From Taudactylus pleione (lineage: Eukaryota; Chordata; Amphibia; Anura; Myobatrachidae), in assembly GCA_031769625.1 (NCBI GenBank), contig JAUIMM010000534.1:6226001-6290000 (forward strand): 64,000 bases of DNA. Direction: 5' to 3'. A model generated the notes under the pieces. That model searched no databases, was not told the DNA's origin, and saw nothing but the letters and a program-made list of their open reading frames with translations. Within the stretch, counting starts at the first letter, position 1. Each line of letters starts with the position of its first letter. Position numbers and translations under genes: made by a program. Positions 51,474 to 62,689 of this stretch are shown piece by piece.

Positions 51474-51602
51474 GAGCCTGTCAAGTCAGCTATAGAGTGA
51501 GGTGGGCCATCGCTTTTCCGGCACACTGTACGTGTGTCACAAACATACAGTGTTCCGGGTTGCCGAAGGCCTGCCTCACTCTATAGCTGACTTGACAGGC
51601 TC
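51474..51602. repeat. Foldback sequence
   Basis: GCCTGTCAAGTCAGCTATAG (51476) reappears inverted as CTATAGCTGACTTGACAGGC (51580), with a loop of about 85 bp. Confidence 0.75.
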
Positions 51603-51739
51603 TAGCAGCCTAGTACCGCCCTGGCAGTGGAGCACTGTGGGAAGAAAAAAAAACATCTGGCCCACGGCTACCATCAATGGTGGTAAACCATATGATTCTC
51701 ATCTATCGATGGAAAAACTATTTAACATCGGCTGTTGAC

Positions 51740-52600
51740 CATCAATGGGTTCTAATCATCAACAGTCATCCTTATGCTGCATCAGCTGACTACCAGAAAG
51801 AGGAGTGTGATGGTTGTCATTGTTGACCATCTTAATCCTGGCACTGAATGGAAAACTATTCCGAGAACATTGATGGTTGCCTCGTCCTGGTGGGTAACGC
51901 CATCTTCTTTTCGGGACGTCCCCTGAGAGGGATCTAATCGGATCCATCCCATCTCCCCCTGTGGCGTGTGAGTCCTTCTGCATACACAGAAGGACGCCAG
52001 AAGGACTTCTGGGTCATAAAACCAGAAGTCCCTCTATTGCAAAGGACAGGTCTTACCTTGAGAGCTGTTCTTTGCTACTTTCTAGGTACATACCAGCGTT
52101 TTATAGCCAGTATGTACCCAATAATGGGCGGTATGTACGGCATTACTGATGCGATGCTCAGTACATCCCACCCTATATTAGATCCATCACTATTCTTAAT
52201 GTCACTAGTGCCAGAGTTTTCCATTTTTTTTTTTTTTTACTTATGATGATAGTAGCAAACGATGAGTATATATAAGGGGTGGAGGCACTGCAAAATACAT
52301 ACAACTCGTTATGCGGTTGAATATACGCATTTATTTCTGTGCACACAATGTAGAGGCACGTATAGACGATTTATGTCCAACTCTGCATCAGTACAATAGT
52401 CCCATTTCAATGCTGATTCTTTTAGGAGAAATCAAAGAATCATGTAATAATATTCTGCTCTTTGTACATAGAGTAACAGTCTATGTCCCCCAATAATTAA
52501 CTCTGAAGCTATGGTAAAATGGTGGCAATGGATTCTCACCACTCTAATAAAATAAAGGGTTGATCCTCAGTTTCTCTAAATTATTGGGGGCAATTCATTT
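51740..52600. other. No recognisable feature
   Basis: Contains repeated 'accatcaatgg' words near 51660-51750 and a poly-T run at 52225-52240. No gene recognised. Confidence 0.4.
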
Positions 52601-52664
52601 AGGAGTAAATGGCACAATAAGGCACATCCAGGGGTGTTTCTGGAGCTCAGGAAAGATAATACAG

Positions 52665-52865
52665 AAAAGGAGGGCACTATAAAGATAGCCCAGGTAAGGG
52701 GGCACTATAAGGAAACCACAGACAAGGAGGACTATAAGTAGAACACAAACAAGTGGAGGCACTATAAGGAAAACACTCACAAGGGGGTTACTAAAAGTAA
52801 TACAAACAAAGGAGAACTATACGGCTGACACAGACAAGGGGGCACTAAAAGGATAATACACACTG
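52665..52865. repeat. Degenerate minisatellite, unit about 35 bp
   Basis: The phrase 'aggcactataaggaaaacacagacaaggggg' recurs with drift about six times. Confidence 0.65.
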
Positions 52866-53149
52866 ACCTCTCCATCAGCGCTGCACAAGTTACTGGGAAA
52901 ATGGCGCAGGTGCACTTTTCCGAGAGATGGGTTCATGTGCAAGACTGAAATCTCTGGGAAAATGGCACCAGCACCCAGTGCTTAAATAGGTCCTAGGGAC
53001 GTGGTAGAACTTACCCCCCCCCCCATTCTCGGTGCTTTTTTAATAAAGGGGCATGGTCTCACAAAAAGAAAGGGGCAAAGTCACACAATAGTATCAAATT
53101 ACGCCACACAGTAGCACAATCTTATTCACATTACACTGCACATAGTGAC

Positions 53150-53605
53150 CTGATTCACAATACACCACATAGTAGTGTTCCTTATTCATGTTATGACACA
53201 CAGTAGTGCCCCTTTTACACAATATCCAGAGTAGTGCCCCTTTTACACAATGCTAACAGTAGTAGTGTCCCTAATACACATAATGCCTACTGTAGTAGTG
53301 CCCCTTATACAATGCCCACAGCATTAGTGCCCCTTACACATAATACCCTCAGCAGTAATGCCCCTTATGCAATGCCCACTATAGTGGTGCCCATTATGTA
53401 ATGCCCCCAGTAGTGGTGCCCCTTATGCAGTGCCCACAGTGGTAGTGCCCCTTATGCAGAGCCCACAGTAGTGGTACCCCTTATGCAGTGCCCACAGTAG
53501 TGGTGCTCCTTATGCAATGCCCCCATTAGTAGTGCTACCAGTGGTAATGCCCTCATTAGTATTGCCCCCAGTAGTAATGCCCCCAGTAGTAGTGCCCCTT
53601 ACACA
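53150..53605. repeat. Degenerate minisatellite, unit about 30 bp
   Basis: The phrase 'gtagtgccccttatgcaatgcccaca' recurs about 14 times with substitutions and small length changes. Units in the centre (53330-53520) are most alike. Confidence 0.75.
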
Positions 53606-54056
53606 AAAAGAACAGCACATCAAACCTGATGACGTTGCAAGCGCCCGCGGGAGCGCGCATATTGTGCATACACACTGCACGATATGATACATCGCTCCAG
53701 TGTGCACCTGGCTTTAGAGAGATACATTTTCAGTACTGTGTCAATTAGCTTCCATAATTCTTTTGAGAGAAGTCATGATCTCATAGTGGAGATTCTGAGA
53801 GTTTCCAGGAACCTTTTACATCTTTGAGAACATAATGAAATTGTAGGAACTGGAATATAAACATAATAAAAGTCAAATAAACTGTCTTGCCAAGAAGCTT
53901 CCCGAATTACAGTGTCTATTGTAAACGGTGTCAGACGGCAAAAAATAAAATATATTTCTGCATAGGTTTGATGTGGATGTGAAAAAAGTTGTTATGGTCC
54001 AAAGGATGTAGGATTCGCCGAATATCTTCTAAAGAACCGCCATTACCTTCAACGGG

Positions 54057-54470
54057 ATCAGTATGAAATACTGCCGGCATGTCCGGCGGTTCAAATCCTG
54101 ACGATGGAAGATCGGCAGTGAAGATCCCGACAGGTAAGTATTTTATGTATTGACTAACCTAACCCCCCCTTAACCCTAACCCTCCCTTAGGGGTGCCTAA
54201 CCCTAACCTCCCCCCAAGTGCCTAACCCTAACCCCCCCTGTATGTGCCTAACCCTAAACCCCCCCCCGGAAGCCCCCCCGCCCCTCACGGGTGTCCACGC
54301 CCGCCGCCCGGCTTACCTTCGATCGGTATGTCGGGCTCCCGGGGTAGGTAAAATGACAGGCGTTGGGATTTTGAAGCCTGTCATTAGACCCCTGCCGGGA
54401 TTAGACAGTCGGGAAGCCGCCGGTCGGCATTTCGACCGTCGGCTTCCTGACTTCATCCCCATTCAACAGT
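54057..54470 (+). repeat. Dispersed repeat with CCTAACCC-like array
   Basis: Starts ATCAGTATGAAATACTGCCG, then GGTTCAAATCCTGACGATGG, a CCTAACCC block (54165-54255), TGACAGGCGTTGGGATTTTG and GCCGGTCGGCATTTCGACCG. Same order as the copies at 24830 and 25520. Confidence 0.75.
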
Positions 54471-55445
54471 GCCATGGAATCTGTTCAAAAGGAGTTGGGT
54501 GCAGTAGAGTGTGAGTGGAGACTGTTGTGTATAAAATATTGTGTAATGCGGTAATCAAGTCTCCTCCAAAAATAATGTGGCCAACCTGACATTTGTAGAT
54601 ATGTGAGTAAAATGAATTCCAGGATACAGCTTAGGAAACATTGGCAGCATAGACCAATGCTAAGATAACTTTTATCTGTGCATCCTACCCACCAAAAGTA
54701 ATCACCACTCATCAGGGTCAATGTGTTTGAAATGCAGTTCACATTAATGATGCATATGCCTAAGGATCATTGGCCCTCATTCAGACCCACTCGCAAGCGG
54801 GCGCACGTACGTTAGGCGTACGTACAAAAATATTTAAATTCAATGGCTCGCTCGTATTTTCGTTCGCATCTAAAATTCCTCCCTAAACTCTGACGACCCC
54901 TCCTCTAACTAACGAGCGTACGAAATAGCGAGCGTACATCCCCGAAATGGCTTGAAAGGAACGCACGCACACGTATAAACAGGAAGTGGCCTTGTCAGAT
55001 GTCGATTACCTGCTCCTTTATTCTGCCTACCTCCATCAATCGTATCATGCCAATCAATGTATCAATTAGCTTAATTGTTTGTTTGTTTTCAACACAATGC
55101 AAGAAACTTTACTCTTGTCCGTGTTTGTGTTTACCCGCAGAATACGTACGGATGAAACATTCGCTTTTATTGTTCAAAAAACATGTGAACCACAATTAAA
55201 CAATTGTACTATTGCTGTGGATCCCCGCATATTTCCCTGGGTTGATTTCTTTATTTAAATTTGCTTACGCATGTCACTGCATCAAGCCTATCATAACTCT
55301 CCAGAGATTTCTGGCCCTGTCGAACACATGACTCATACACTAACCACTAAAATTGCTCCTGTTAATTTCCAAAATACATTAGCCAATCAGAAAATTTTTA
55401 CACACTTTATCAAAAATGATTTTTAAGAAAAACACCATTGCCATC

Positions 55446-57287
55446 ATGAGAGCCTCCGCATTCACCAGGCGTGAGCTGCTGGTGCTTACGGAGGTCATGG
55501 ATCGCCGGATCACCAGCCAGCCTCAACCCATGACCAACCGGCAGAAGCGCTCCGCGTATGCGGAGGTACGGTCCCGCCTGCGGTCCTTCGGCTCACGCCG
55601 CAACATCGGGCAGCTGGAGCGCAGGTGGTCCGACCTGCAACGGCGAACGCCCCGCTTGCTGGCATGCTTTCGCATGCAGATCCTGGCAAGTAAGTGTTAT
55701 GTATTGTGGTTTTAATGTTTGTGTTTGTGGGGCAAACTGCGTGTGCATGTTTTCCTGTCTGTTCTATTTATTATTTGTACTCATATCTGCGTCTGCATGT
55801 TTTCCTGTCTGTTCTATTTATTATTTGTACTCATATCTGCGTGTGCATGTTTTCCTGTCTGTTCTATTTATTATTTGTACTCATATCTGCGTGTGCATGT
55901 TTTCCTGTCTGTTCTATTTATTATTTGTACTCATATCTGCGTGTGCATGTTTTCCTGTCTGTTCTATTTATTATTTGTACTCATATCTGCGTGTGCATGT
56001 TTTCCTGTCTGTTCTATTTATTATTTGTACTCATATCTGCGTGTGCATGTTTTCCTGTCTGTTCTATTTATTATTTGTACTCATATCTGCGTGTGCATGT
56101 TTTCCTGTCTGTTCTATTTATAATTTGTACTCATATCTGCGTGTGCATGTTTTCCTGTCTGTTCTATTTATTATTTGTACTCATATCTGCGTGTGCATGT
56201 TTTCCTGTCTGTTCTATTTATTATTTGTACTCATATCTGCGTGTGCATGTTTTCCTGTCTGTTCTATTTATTATTTGTACTCATATCTGCGTGTGCATGT
56301 TTTCCTGTCTGTTCTATTTATTATTTGTACTCATATCTGCGTGTGCATGTTTTCCTGTCTGTTCTATTTATTATTTGTACTCATATCTGCGTCTGCATGT
56401 TTTCCTGTCTGTTCTATTTATTATTTGTACTCATATCTGCGTCTGCATGTTTCCCCTCTATTTCTGATTTTTTAATTCTACTGCTATTTTTTTTTTTTTT
56501 TTTTTTTTTTTTGTTTGGTTGCCCGGATTTGTCCATAAACTAAACGCAATTTCTTTGACATATTTTAGGGGGACAGCCAAGACTCCGCCGTCAACGTCCG
56601 TCCAGATGGCGTTCCCGCCCACTCTCCCCAACCCCCAGCCAACACTCCACCCCAAATCTTTCCCCTATTCCCCACTCCTCCCCATCCTTCCCAGACCCTC
56701 TCCCGGAAATGTCGGGCCTCCTTCCCCTCCGTCCCACTTCCTCCTCTCCTCCACCCACCCCTCTTCCAATTACCCCCTCCCCGGAGTCCAGCATAACTCC
56801 GCCCCATTCTTTGGGGAATGACGGATCCTCCGAGGAGGATCATGGAGGTTTGGCCGGAGCTCCCGATTTGTCTCCCGGTATGTTTTTTTAATTTTTTTTT
56901 TAAAGCACAAACTGTTTGTATGTAATCATGTGTCGTGCCTTTCTTCGTGTTTTTGTGGCTTGACTTTTGTTGATTGTGAAGGTTTGCCTTTACCTCTTCC
57001 TGGTGATTTAAGCATACACATATCATACCTGTGGGAATTTGTACCTAGGCCTTGTATTTTTGCCAGCCCACCCTTTTTATTTTTGTTTTTGGGTTTAGGA
57101 GTGATTTGGTTTTTTTTTTTAATTTTTCTGTGGATTCCCTATTGTTGTATTAACCCACACACTTTTCTCACCCACAGAGGAACAGAGGCGTCGGCAAGAG
57201 GTGGCGGATGTTGTGGGGCAGATGCGCCAACATGTAATCGGCCTTCTGGTGGCCCTCGACCGGCTGTCTGGCCTCCTTCGGCATTAG
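55446..57287 (+). CDS. Myb/SANT-like DNA-binding protein of the Harbinger element
   Basis: Three exons, 55446-55689, 56569-56877 and 57178-57287 (244, 309 and 110 bases), give 220 residues with in-frame GT/AG junctions (A|GTAAGT, TTTTAG|GG, CCG|GTATGT, CCACAG|AG). Residues 1-80 have the trihelix/Myb pattern: FTRRELLVLTEVM, then SAYAEVRSRLRSF and IGQLERRWSDLQRR with the two late tryptophan/arginine positions. The middle is a proline/serine-rich linker following a basic stretch (RLRRQRPSRWRSR). The end is a short amphipathic helix (EEQRRRQEVADVVGQMRQHV). In PIF/Harbinger elements such a protein brings the transposase to the nucleus and to the element ends. An ATG at 55416 could add ten residues. 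Expression signals were not identified apart from AATAAA at 57314. Confidence 0.8.
55741..56450. repeat. Perfect 50-bp minisatellite, about 14 copies, in intron 1 of the Myb-like gene
   Basis: The unit contains GCATGTTTTCCTGTCTGTTC and TATTTATTATTTGTACTCAT and repeats with an exact 50-bp period. Variation is limited to a few bases (gtgtgc/gtctgc at the ends, one taatttg unit near 56122). All three forward frames are open, giving spurious frames of up to 305 codons. A poly-T run (56487-56512) follows. Confidence 0.95.
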
Positions 57288-58109
57288 TTGTTTTTTTTTT
57301 GTTCTATTTTCCAAATAAATTTATTCAGACAAATATCCGTTGTGGCTCATTTTTAAAAACCAAAACCAAGATAGTTTAGCCTGACATAAGTAGACTGTTC
57401 CTGCAAGGATTTCCCTTTTTTAAAAGTTAGATTGTGTTTTGTCTTTGTATGTCAAACAGACACCAGAAACACAGAACAGTAACAATGTCATTTCCCTTTT
57501 TGGGTGTAGTGTCAATTACAGATTTCTACATTTTCCAGGTTCCTAGTTGGTGCGCAAGCTGCTTAGGCCAATCTTACAAATCCCAAGGTTGGGCCAGGCT
57601 TCCTTTTGGTGTGGATTGGGAAGCTGAAAACATATTTCAGTTTTGCTCAACTGGCGTCAGTACTGGTTTACCCCTTAGTCAAATGTAACTTGTGTTAACC
57701 TGGTTACACTTGCTGTTAACGTCCCAAAAAAGGAAGACCATTTCACTCTTCAAACATTTATTCACAACATAACAGAGAAAACAAATTGGTCACTCCCAAA
57801 AAAAATACAGTGATAAATTCAAATACAACACATACCAAGAAATAATTAAATAAAAACACAAAATCAAGAACTGGTTGACGAAGGACCATGCCAACATGAT
57901 TCCACAAACATGGCGTTGCGATATGGGTTCCAGAATATATGCCCAAAAGGACCAGATCCAGGTTTGGTAAGGGTAGCAGGAAGTAGTGAGCGTTGGAGTG
58001 CCAAAGATTATGTGAACAAACAGAAGATGGTGAGAAAAATAAAAATAAATTAGATGTTCGCCAAAAAACACAAACACATTAGGTATAAACACTGGAGTTT
58101 TGTTCAAAC

Positions 58110-59369
58110 TTACCTAAAAAATCTGGCCACCACATCATCGCGTATGGCCCCCCCACATACTGACCTTCGACCAACCTCGGGGGGGCCATCCTCAGGTAAG
58201 GCATCCTCTGGCTGCATTGGGACACCACTCCTTATGGCAATGTTGTGAAATATCCCACACAGGACCACAATTTTCGACACCATATCCGGCACATACATGA
58301 GCTCGCCACCAGAGCGGTGGAGGCATCTGAATCGACCTTTTAAAAGGCCGATACAGCGCTCCACCACTTGCCTGGTGGCTGTAAGTGCGGAATTATACGC
58401 ACTTTGTGGCCCTGGTGTGGGAGCCAAATAAGGAGTGAGCAGCCAGGACATGCAAGGGTATCCACTGTCTCCTGTGAACAAAAATAGACCACATCAGGAA
58501 CACTGTGTATCAAGCTTAACATTGTTATGTACTAAAGGTCTCCACTTACCCAGAAGCCACGCATCACCAGCTTGTAGGTTGGTTAATTTCTGCCATATCC
58601 CTGATTGCCGGATGACGAAGGAGTCATGAGCACTTCCGGGTAATTTAGCATTCAGGGACAGGATCTGGAAGGAGGCATCACATACCACCATTACATTCAG
58701 GGAGTGATAGTGTTTCCTGTTTCTAAATATGGCCTCCAGCCGTGCTGGAGGCTGAAGTGGTATGTGAGTACCATCCACAACCCCTATGATGTGTGGGAAG
58801 CCAGCTATTTGGTAAAAATTGGCCTTGGCCACACTAAGGGCACCCATATCCAAAGGCATTTTAATAAAATGATGGAGGTGCTTGAAAAGTGCCTCCATCA
58901 CTGCCCTCAGGATCCGGGAAAAGGAGGATTGGGAGATGCCCGCCACTATTCCCACCGTTGTTTGAAACGATCCTGAGGCACAGAAATGTAACACCGCCAT
59001 AAATTGCGTCAGTGGTGGTATTGCTGTTGGACTGTCAATTTGCCGCTCAAGATCACTTTCTATTAATGAGAGAGTGTCTATGATGATTTTGGGAGGTAGA
59101 CGGTAGCGTCTTAAAACCTCATCATCGGGCATTCCAAAAAGGGTGACACGTGTTCGAAATATCTGGGGCCTTGCATGCCTACGATGCCTACGCCTGGGAC
59201 GAGTTTGAGGTTGGTCGTCTTCCGGGAGCAGGGCCAGAACAATTCGCCCCAGATCTACCTGAAATTCAAAGTTTACAATGTAAGGCTTTTGACCCACCCC
59301 AAAAGTAACAAAAAACAACTTAGCTTTCTGATACCATCCATAGCTGCTTACATGCCGGGGTATTGTCAT
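58110..59369 (-). CDS. Harbinger DDE transposase (HARBI1-like nuclease)
   Basis: On the minus strand 59369-58550 joins 58471-58110 across a 78-bp intron (CTGG|GTAAGT ... CACAG|GA), giving 393 residues; HARBI1 has about 350. The DDE_4 nuclease core is complete: VVDGTHIPLQPP (first D), the splice-created LLGDSGYPC (second D) and VVERCIGLLKGRFRCL (E). Upstream, FCASGSFQTTVGIVAGISQS is the usual helix-turn-helix motif before the core. A basic patch (RPRRRHRRHAR) may be a nuclear signal. The first ATG used here (59369) is uncertain: an acceptor-like TTTGAATTTCAG near 59255 suggests that the true start could be on an upstream exon. The stop overlaps a donor-like AG|GTAAGT at 58112-58105. It cuts and joins element ends together with the Myb-like partner. 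Confidence 0.85.
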
Positions 59370-59596
59370 GATACGTATAAACTGTAAAAAAGCCAACAAT
59401 GAGACTTCAAAAATTTAGAGGGTGTTTTTTTTGTTTAAAAATTGTTGCAAGCCAACACAGAAAATAGCGGAAACACACATTTGGCCATCGATGAAAACGA
59501 CATTGCACACCGTACGTCAAATAGGGTTCAAATGGACCCAAAAAATGGAAAAGGGAAAAGCAAAACTGGATTATATGATGAATAAGCCGTCAAAAA

Positions 59597-59813
59597 GGCG
59601 GTAATTAAATCGCAAATGCAAGTCACTACACCAACAGTCAAAAATGCGGTAATTAAATCGCAAATGAAAGTCGCTACACCAACAGTCAAAAATGCGGTAA
59701 TTAATTCGCAAATGCAAGTCGCTACACCAACAGTCAAAAATGCGGTAATTAATTCGCAAATGCAAGTCGCTACACCAACAGTCAAAAATGCGGTAATTAA
59801 TTCGCAAATGCAA
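59597..59813. repeat. 48-bp tandem array upstream of the transposase gene
   Basis: About 4.5 units containing GCGGTAATTAA(A/T)TCGCAAATG and GTCGCTACACCAACAGTCAA, with near-perfect identity. Because 48 is a multiple of three, frames stay open on both strands; these are artefacts. The array lies between the divergent transposase gene and third gene. Confidence 0.95.
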
Positions 59814-60196
59814 GACAAAAAATGGACTTACCCAACTCGAATATATAAGATTTCCACAAAAAACTTCTTTGGGTCCGAAAACCAAAAAAAACTAAAAAAG
59901 ATGAAATGAGTGTTAAACAAATTAACGAACCACAAAACAGAAGAATACACCAATTGGCCACAAATTTGAATGCACAAAACTTACCAAATCAGGAAAGGAT
60001 GTGGAAAAAATGAAAAAAATGCGAACGGAAAAACCAAAGAAATGTAGCAAAAACAAACAAAAAAACAACTCTGCCAAATCCTCCAACCGCAAACAACCAA
60101 ATCCAAACCACTTAACCGACAACACTCCAACAACCCCACCTCGACTCCACACACACCAAGCCATAAATAGTGTTTATTTTCCCGCACAAATTAAGG

Positions 60197-60976
60197 ATGA
60201 ATCATAGGGACGCACAATCAATGATGCGGCCGCAAACTAAGGACGCATGTATAAATACGTCACGAAATCACATAGAATTTCTGGATGATTTCATGCTGGA
60301 AGCAGAGACATGGCTTCAAACCAGGGAAACAATGGTCAAAATTGCTGGCCAAGGTAAGTCTTGTGATGTCACCAACTCAGAAATGCTATTGTGCCAATAT
60401 GTAGATTCTAATGTGAGTCTTTTCTCCAATTTCCTAACAGAGACAGAGGCGGATGAGTCTGCTCCAGAGGGGAGCCTTGGGCGCAGAATTTCTGCTGGCT
60501 CTGCAGGGGAGGAACCAGTACATCCGGCTGAGGACCCTGCAGAAGCCAGTCCAGGGCGTGCCCCCTCGCAGGCAGTGGGCCTCCTCACAGAACTCAATTT
60601 TAAATCGGATTGCCATACGGAGATTCTGCAGAGGATGGACGCCAGTCTGCTACGGGTGGCTGAGGCCCTGGAGCAAAATGCTGCGGCCAACGTGACCATT
60701 GGTCAGGCCCTGGCGGAAAATACCAGGGCCAACATCCGCATCGCCGATGCCCTGGAGCAGCTCGTTCGCCAGCACATGGTGGAGCCGACCTCCCTTCCTG
60801 CCGGAACATCCGGATCCTCCACCTCTGGCACAACATCAGCCAATCCTCCAAATGTGCCTAGCCCTGTGCCTAGTCCAGAGGCCACAACATCTGCCTCTGG
60901 ACAGGCCAGCCCGATGGCATCCCGGACCCGGTCTGGCGCCCACCCTCACCCAGCCAAACGGGCGAGAAAACGGTGA
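60197..60976 (+). CDS. Third Harbinger gene, unknown function, 14-residue repeats and basic tail
   Basis: I do not recognise a family. The frame from the ATG at 60197 gives 259 residues; a non-ATG extension runs to 60170. A TATA-like ATAAATAG lies at 60163-60170. GTAAGT at 60354 and CCTAACAG ending at 60440 bound an 87-base stretch that could be an intron and keeps the frame whether removed or kept. The section encoded by 60656-60778 is a threefold 14-residue repeat: VAEALEQNAAANVT, IGQALAENTRANIR, IADALEQLVRQHM. Its heptad-like spacing suggests a coiled coil. A Ser/Pro/Thr-rich tail ends in AKRARKR, a likely nuclear signal. AATAAA is at 61182. It may be an oligomerising partner of the other two proteins. 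Confidence 0.6.
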   Translation: MNHRDAQSMMRPQTKDACINTSRNHIEFLDDFMLEAETWLQTRETMVKIAGQGKSCDVTNSEMLLCQYVDSNVSLFSNFLTETEADESAPEGSLGRRISAGSAGEEPVHPAEDPAEASPGRAPSQAVGLLTELNFKSDCHTEILQRMDASLLRVAEALEQNAAANVTIGQALAENTRANIRIADALEQLVRQHMVEPTSLPAGTSGSSTSGTTSANPPNVPSPVPSPEATTSASGQASPMASRTRSGAHPHPAKRARKR

Positions 60977-62027
60977 CAGCAATGGCGACTTTTCCCACAC
61001 TCCTTCTGTGCTTGGCTCATATTCCTTTCTGGTCAAAACTTCCCTCTCCTTTCTTGTGAAATGTTTTTAAATTTTGTATTTACGCTTATGTTAGTAGTTA
61101 TGTTATATTTTTTTTTGGATCAAATATCTTGGCCACAAAAAAAGGCAATACAATATTAGGCCAATTTGTTTGTGTGTAAACAATAAATTAAAAACAAAAC
61201 ACTGACATTGTATTGTGACATTATTGTACAAATGGGTTACATTTAATCCTGGCCTTAAACGCAAAAACTGACCCTCTTTAAAAAAAAAAAAAGGCCTCTT
61301 TAAGGAACGTTTAAAAAATCACATAGCGATGCAAATTCCACAGTAAACCAAAAAAAAGGGGAGCAAATTAAAAGATGATGACATTATTGTTACAATAGGC
61401 CATAACCACCAAATTGTGGCCAAAATAAAACCCCAAAAATGTACGCTAATTGATTGTGTAATCATGACATTAGCAGCTCTGATTTCCACCTGCGTACGCT
61501 TTTGTGCTATCCCAAAAAACTGCTTTCCAAACACATACCAAGCCGGATTTCAATCCAACACTAATTACTTTACTGACCAGCCGCGATTAATCGCTGCACC
61601 ATCGTGGAGTCCCGGGACGGAGGAGAAGGCCATCGCCAATGTGGTCGAGTAATCCTGACCCTAAGCTGTGCGAGCATTTTGAAGGGAAAGCGGATGTTTC
61701 AGTGACGTATGAGACGATCCGAACACATTTGACGTTCGCATCTGCTAATGTATGTACGCCCCAAAAACGTCTCGCCACGCCTGCGTTTTTTCATCTCCAC
61801 CCCCGTCAACACCCAAAAACGCCCTGTTCTGTCAATCACATTTGACATGTCACTTCCTGTACGCTATTTTAGGAACGAGAGAAAAAAAGCTCGCAATCTG
61901 CCGTACGCACATGCGCAGTGTAACACCGACGCATGCGCGGTTAGTCAACATCGGAACGCAACGAGCGTACTGTTGTTAACGTGCGGCTCTGAATGAGGGC
62001 CATTGCTCCTTTAGTTTTGTTGTCACA

Positions 62028-62542
62028 GAGCCTGATTCAGGTTGGTTCGCACGCAGCTGGCCGATGTTTGCATTCTGCGTATGCATCACAGTGCGCGTGA
62101 GCAAACCGACCGCTGCAATCGGAAATCGATCACAGTAAGCACGCAGTCCCATTACACAGGAAGTAACCGTTTGGGGGTGGAGGGGTGGAGGATCGGGTGA
62201 ACACAGGCATGCCTGTGCGTTTGAACGCCGTTACAGGGGCGTGCATAATTAAGACCCTGCGATTGTATACGTAGCCAGACATCTAGTTGGCGACAGGAAG
62301 TTTTGCAGTTTGTGCCGCAGGACATGGTCAACCACAACTGTACGTATGGGTTCGATGTTACTCAATGTTACCGATGTTTTTCCTGACTTACGGATGCATG
62401 TCATGGGAAGTGGGTGACTTTATACAGTGATGGGCGTCTTGGTATAGTGCTACGGTTGCTGTGCGATTGCATTCATTAGCATATTTTCGCAGCGAGCGGG
62501 TGTGTGCGAACGCAGCCGTCCGATCCAAGCTGAATCAGGCCC
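62028..62542. mobile_element. MITE of the GGGCCTGATTCAG family, ACA target duplication
   Basis: Starts GAGCCTGATTCAGGTTGG and ends CCAAGCTGAATCAGGCCC. ACA flanks both ends (62025-62027, 62543-62545). It begins only 26 bp beyond the end of the autonomous element. Non-coding. Confidence 0.85.
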
Positions 62543-62570
62543 ACAGTTTGCCAAAACAACTTGTGAGCAT

Positions 62571-62689
62571 TGGGCCTGATTCAGAGTTGTATGCTAATGC
62601 TGCCGTTACTGCATATATGTAGGGGCATAGGAACTGGGGGTGGTGCAGCTGCCCACCCCCATAACTTCTGTTGAGTGGGCAAAGACTGT
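62571..62689. mobile_element. Truncated MITE end
   Basis: GGGCCTGATTCAGAGTTG at 62572 is a left terminus of the same family, with no matching right end before the next element. The interior has a foldback around GGGGGTGGTGCAGCTGCCCACCCCC. Confidence 0.6.

Larger units (their letters stand above)
54772..62001. mobile_element. Complete 7.23-kb Harbinger-type transposon with three genes
   Basis: The left end GGCCCTCATTCAGACCC and right end, inverted, GGCCCTCATTCAGAGCCGC share their first 14 bases exactly and stay similar beyond. The trinucleotide ATT is duplicated at 54769-54771 and 62002-62004. Inside are a Myb/SANT-like gene (55446-57287, +), a DDE transposase of the HARBI1 type (59369-58110, -) and a third gene (60197-60976, +). 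Each has its own AATAAA downstream (57314-57319; 57762-57757 on the minus strand; 61182-61187). No obvious inactivating break is visible. Tandem arrays lie at 55741-56450 and 59597-59813. I infer a recently active autonomous copy. Confidence 0.9.

Noticed and set aside
55558..56475. 305-codon cysteine-rich open frame and two overlapping long frames
   Set aside because: They are created by the 50-bp tandem array, which has no stop in any forward frame. The array sits in an intron of the Myb-like gene.
59597..59813. CRISPR-like regular repeats
   Set aside because: Units are contiguous without unique spacers and lie in a eukaryotic transposon.
59528..59909. Open frames on both strands through a repeated 16-residue unit
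   Set aside because: They follow from the 48-bp period being a multiple of three. There is no independent start context or conserved function.
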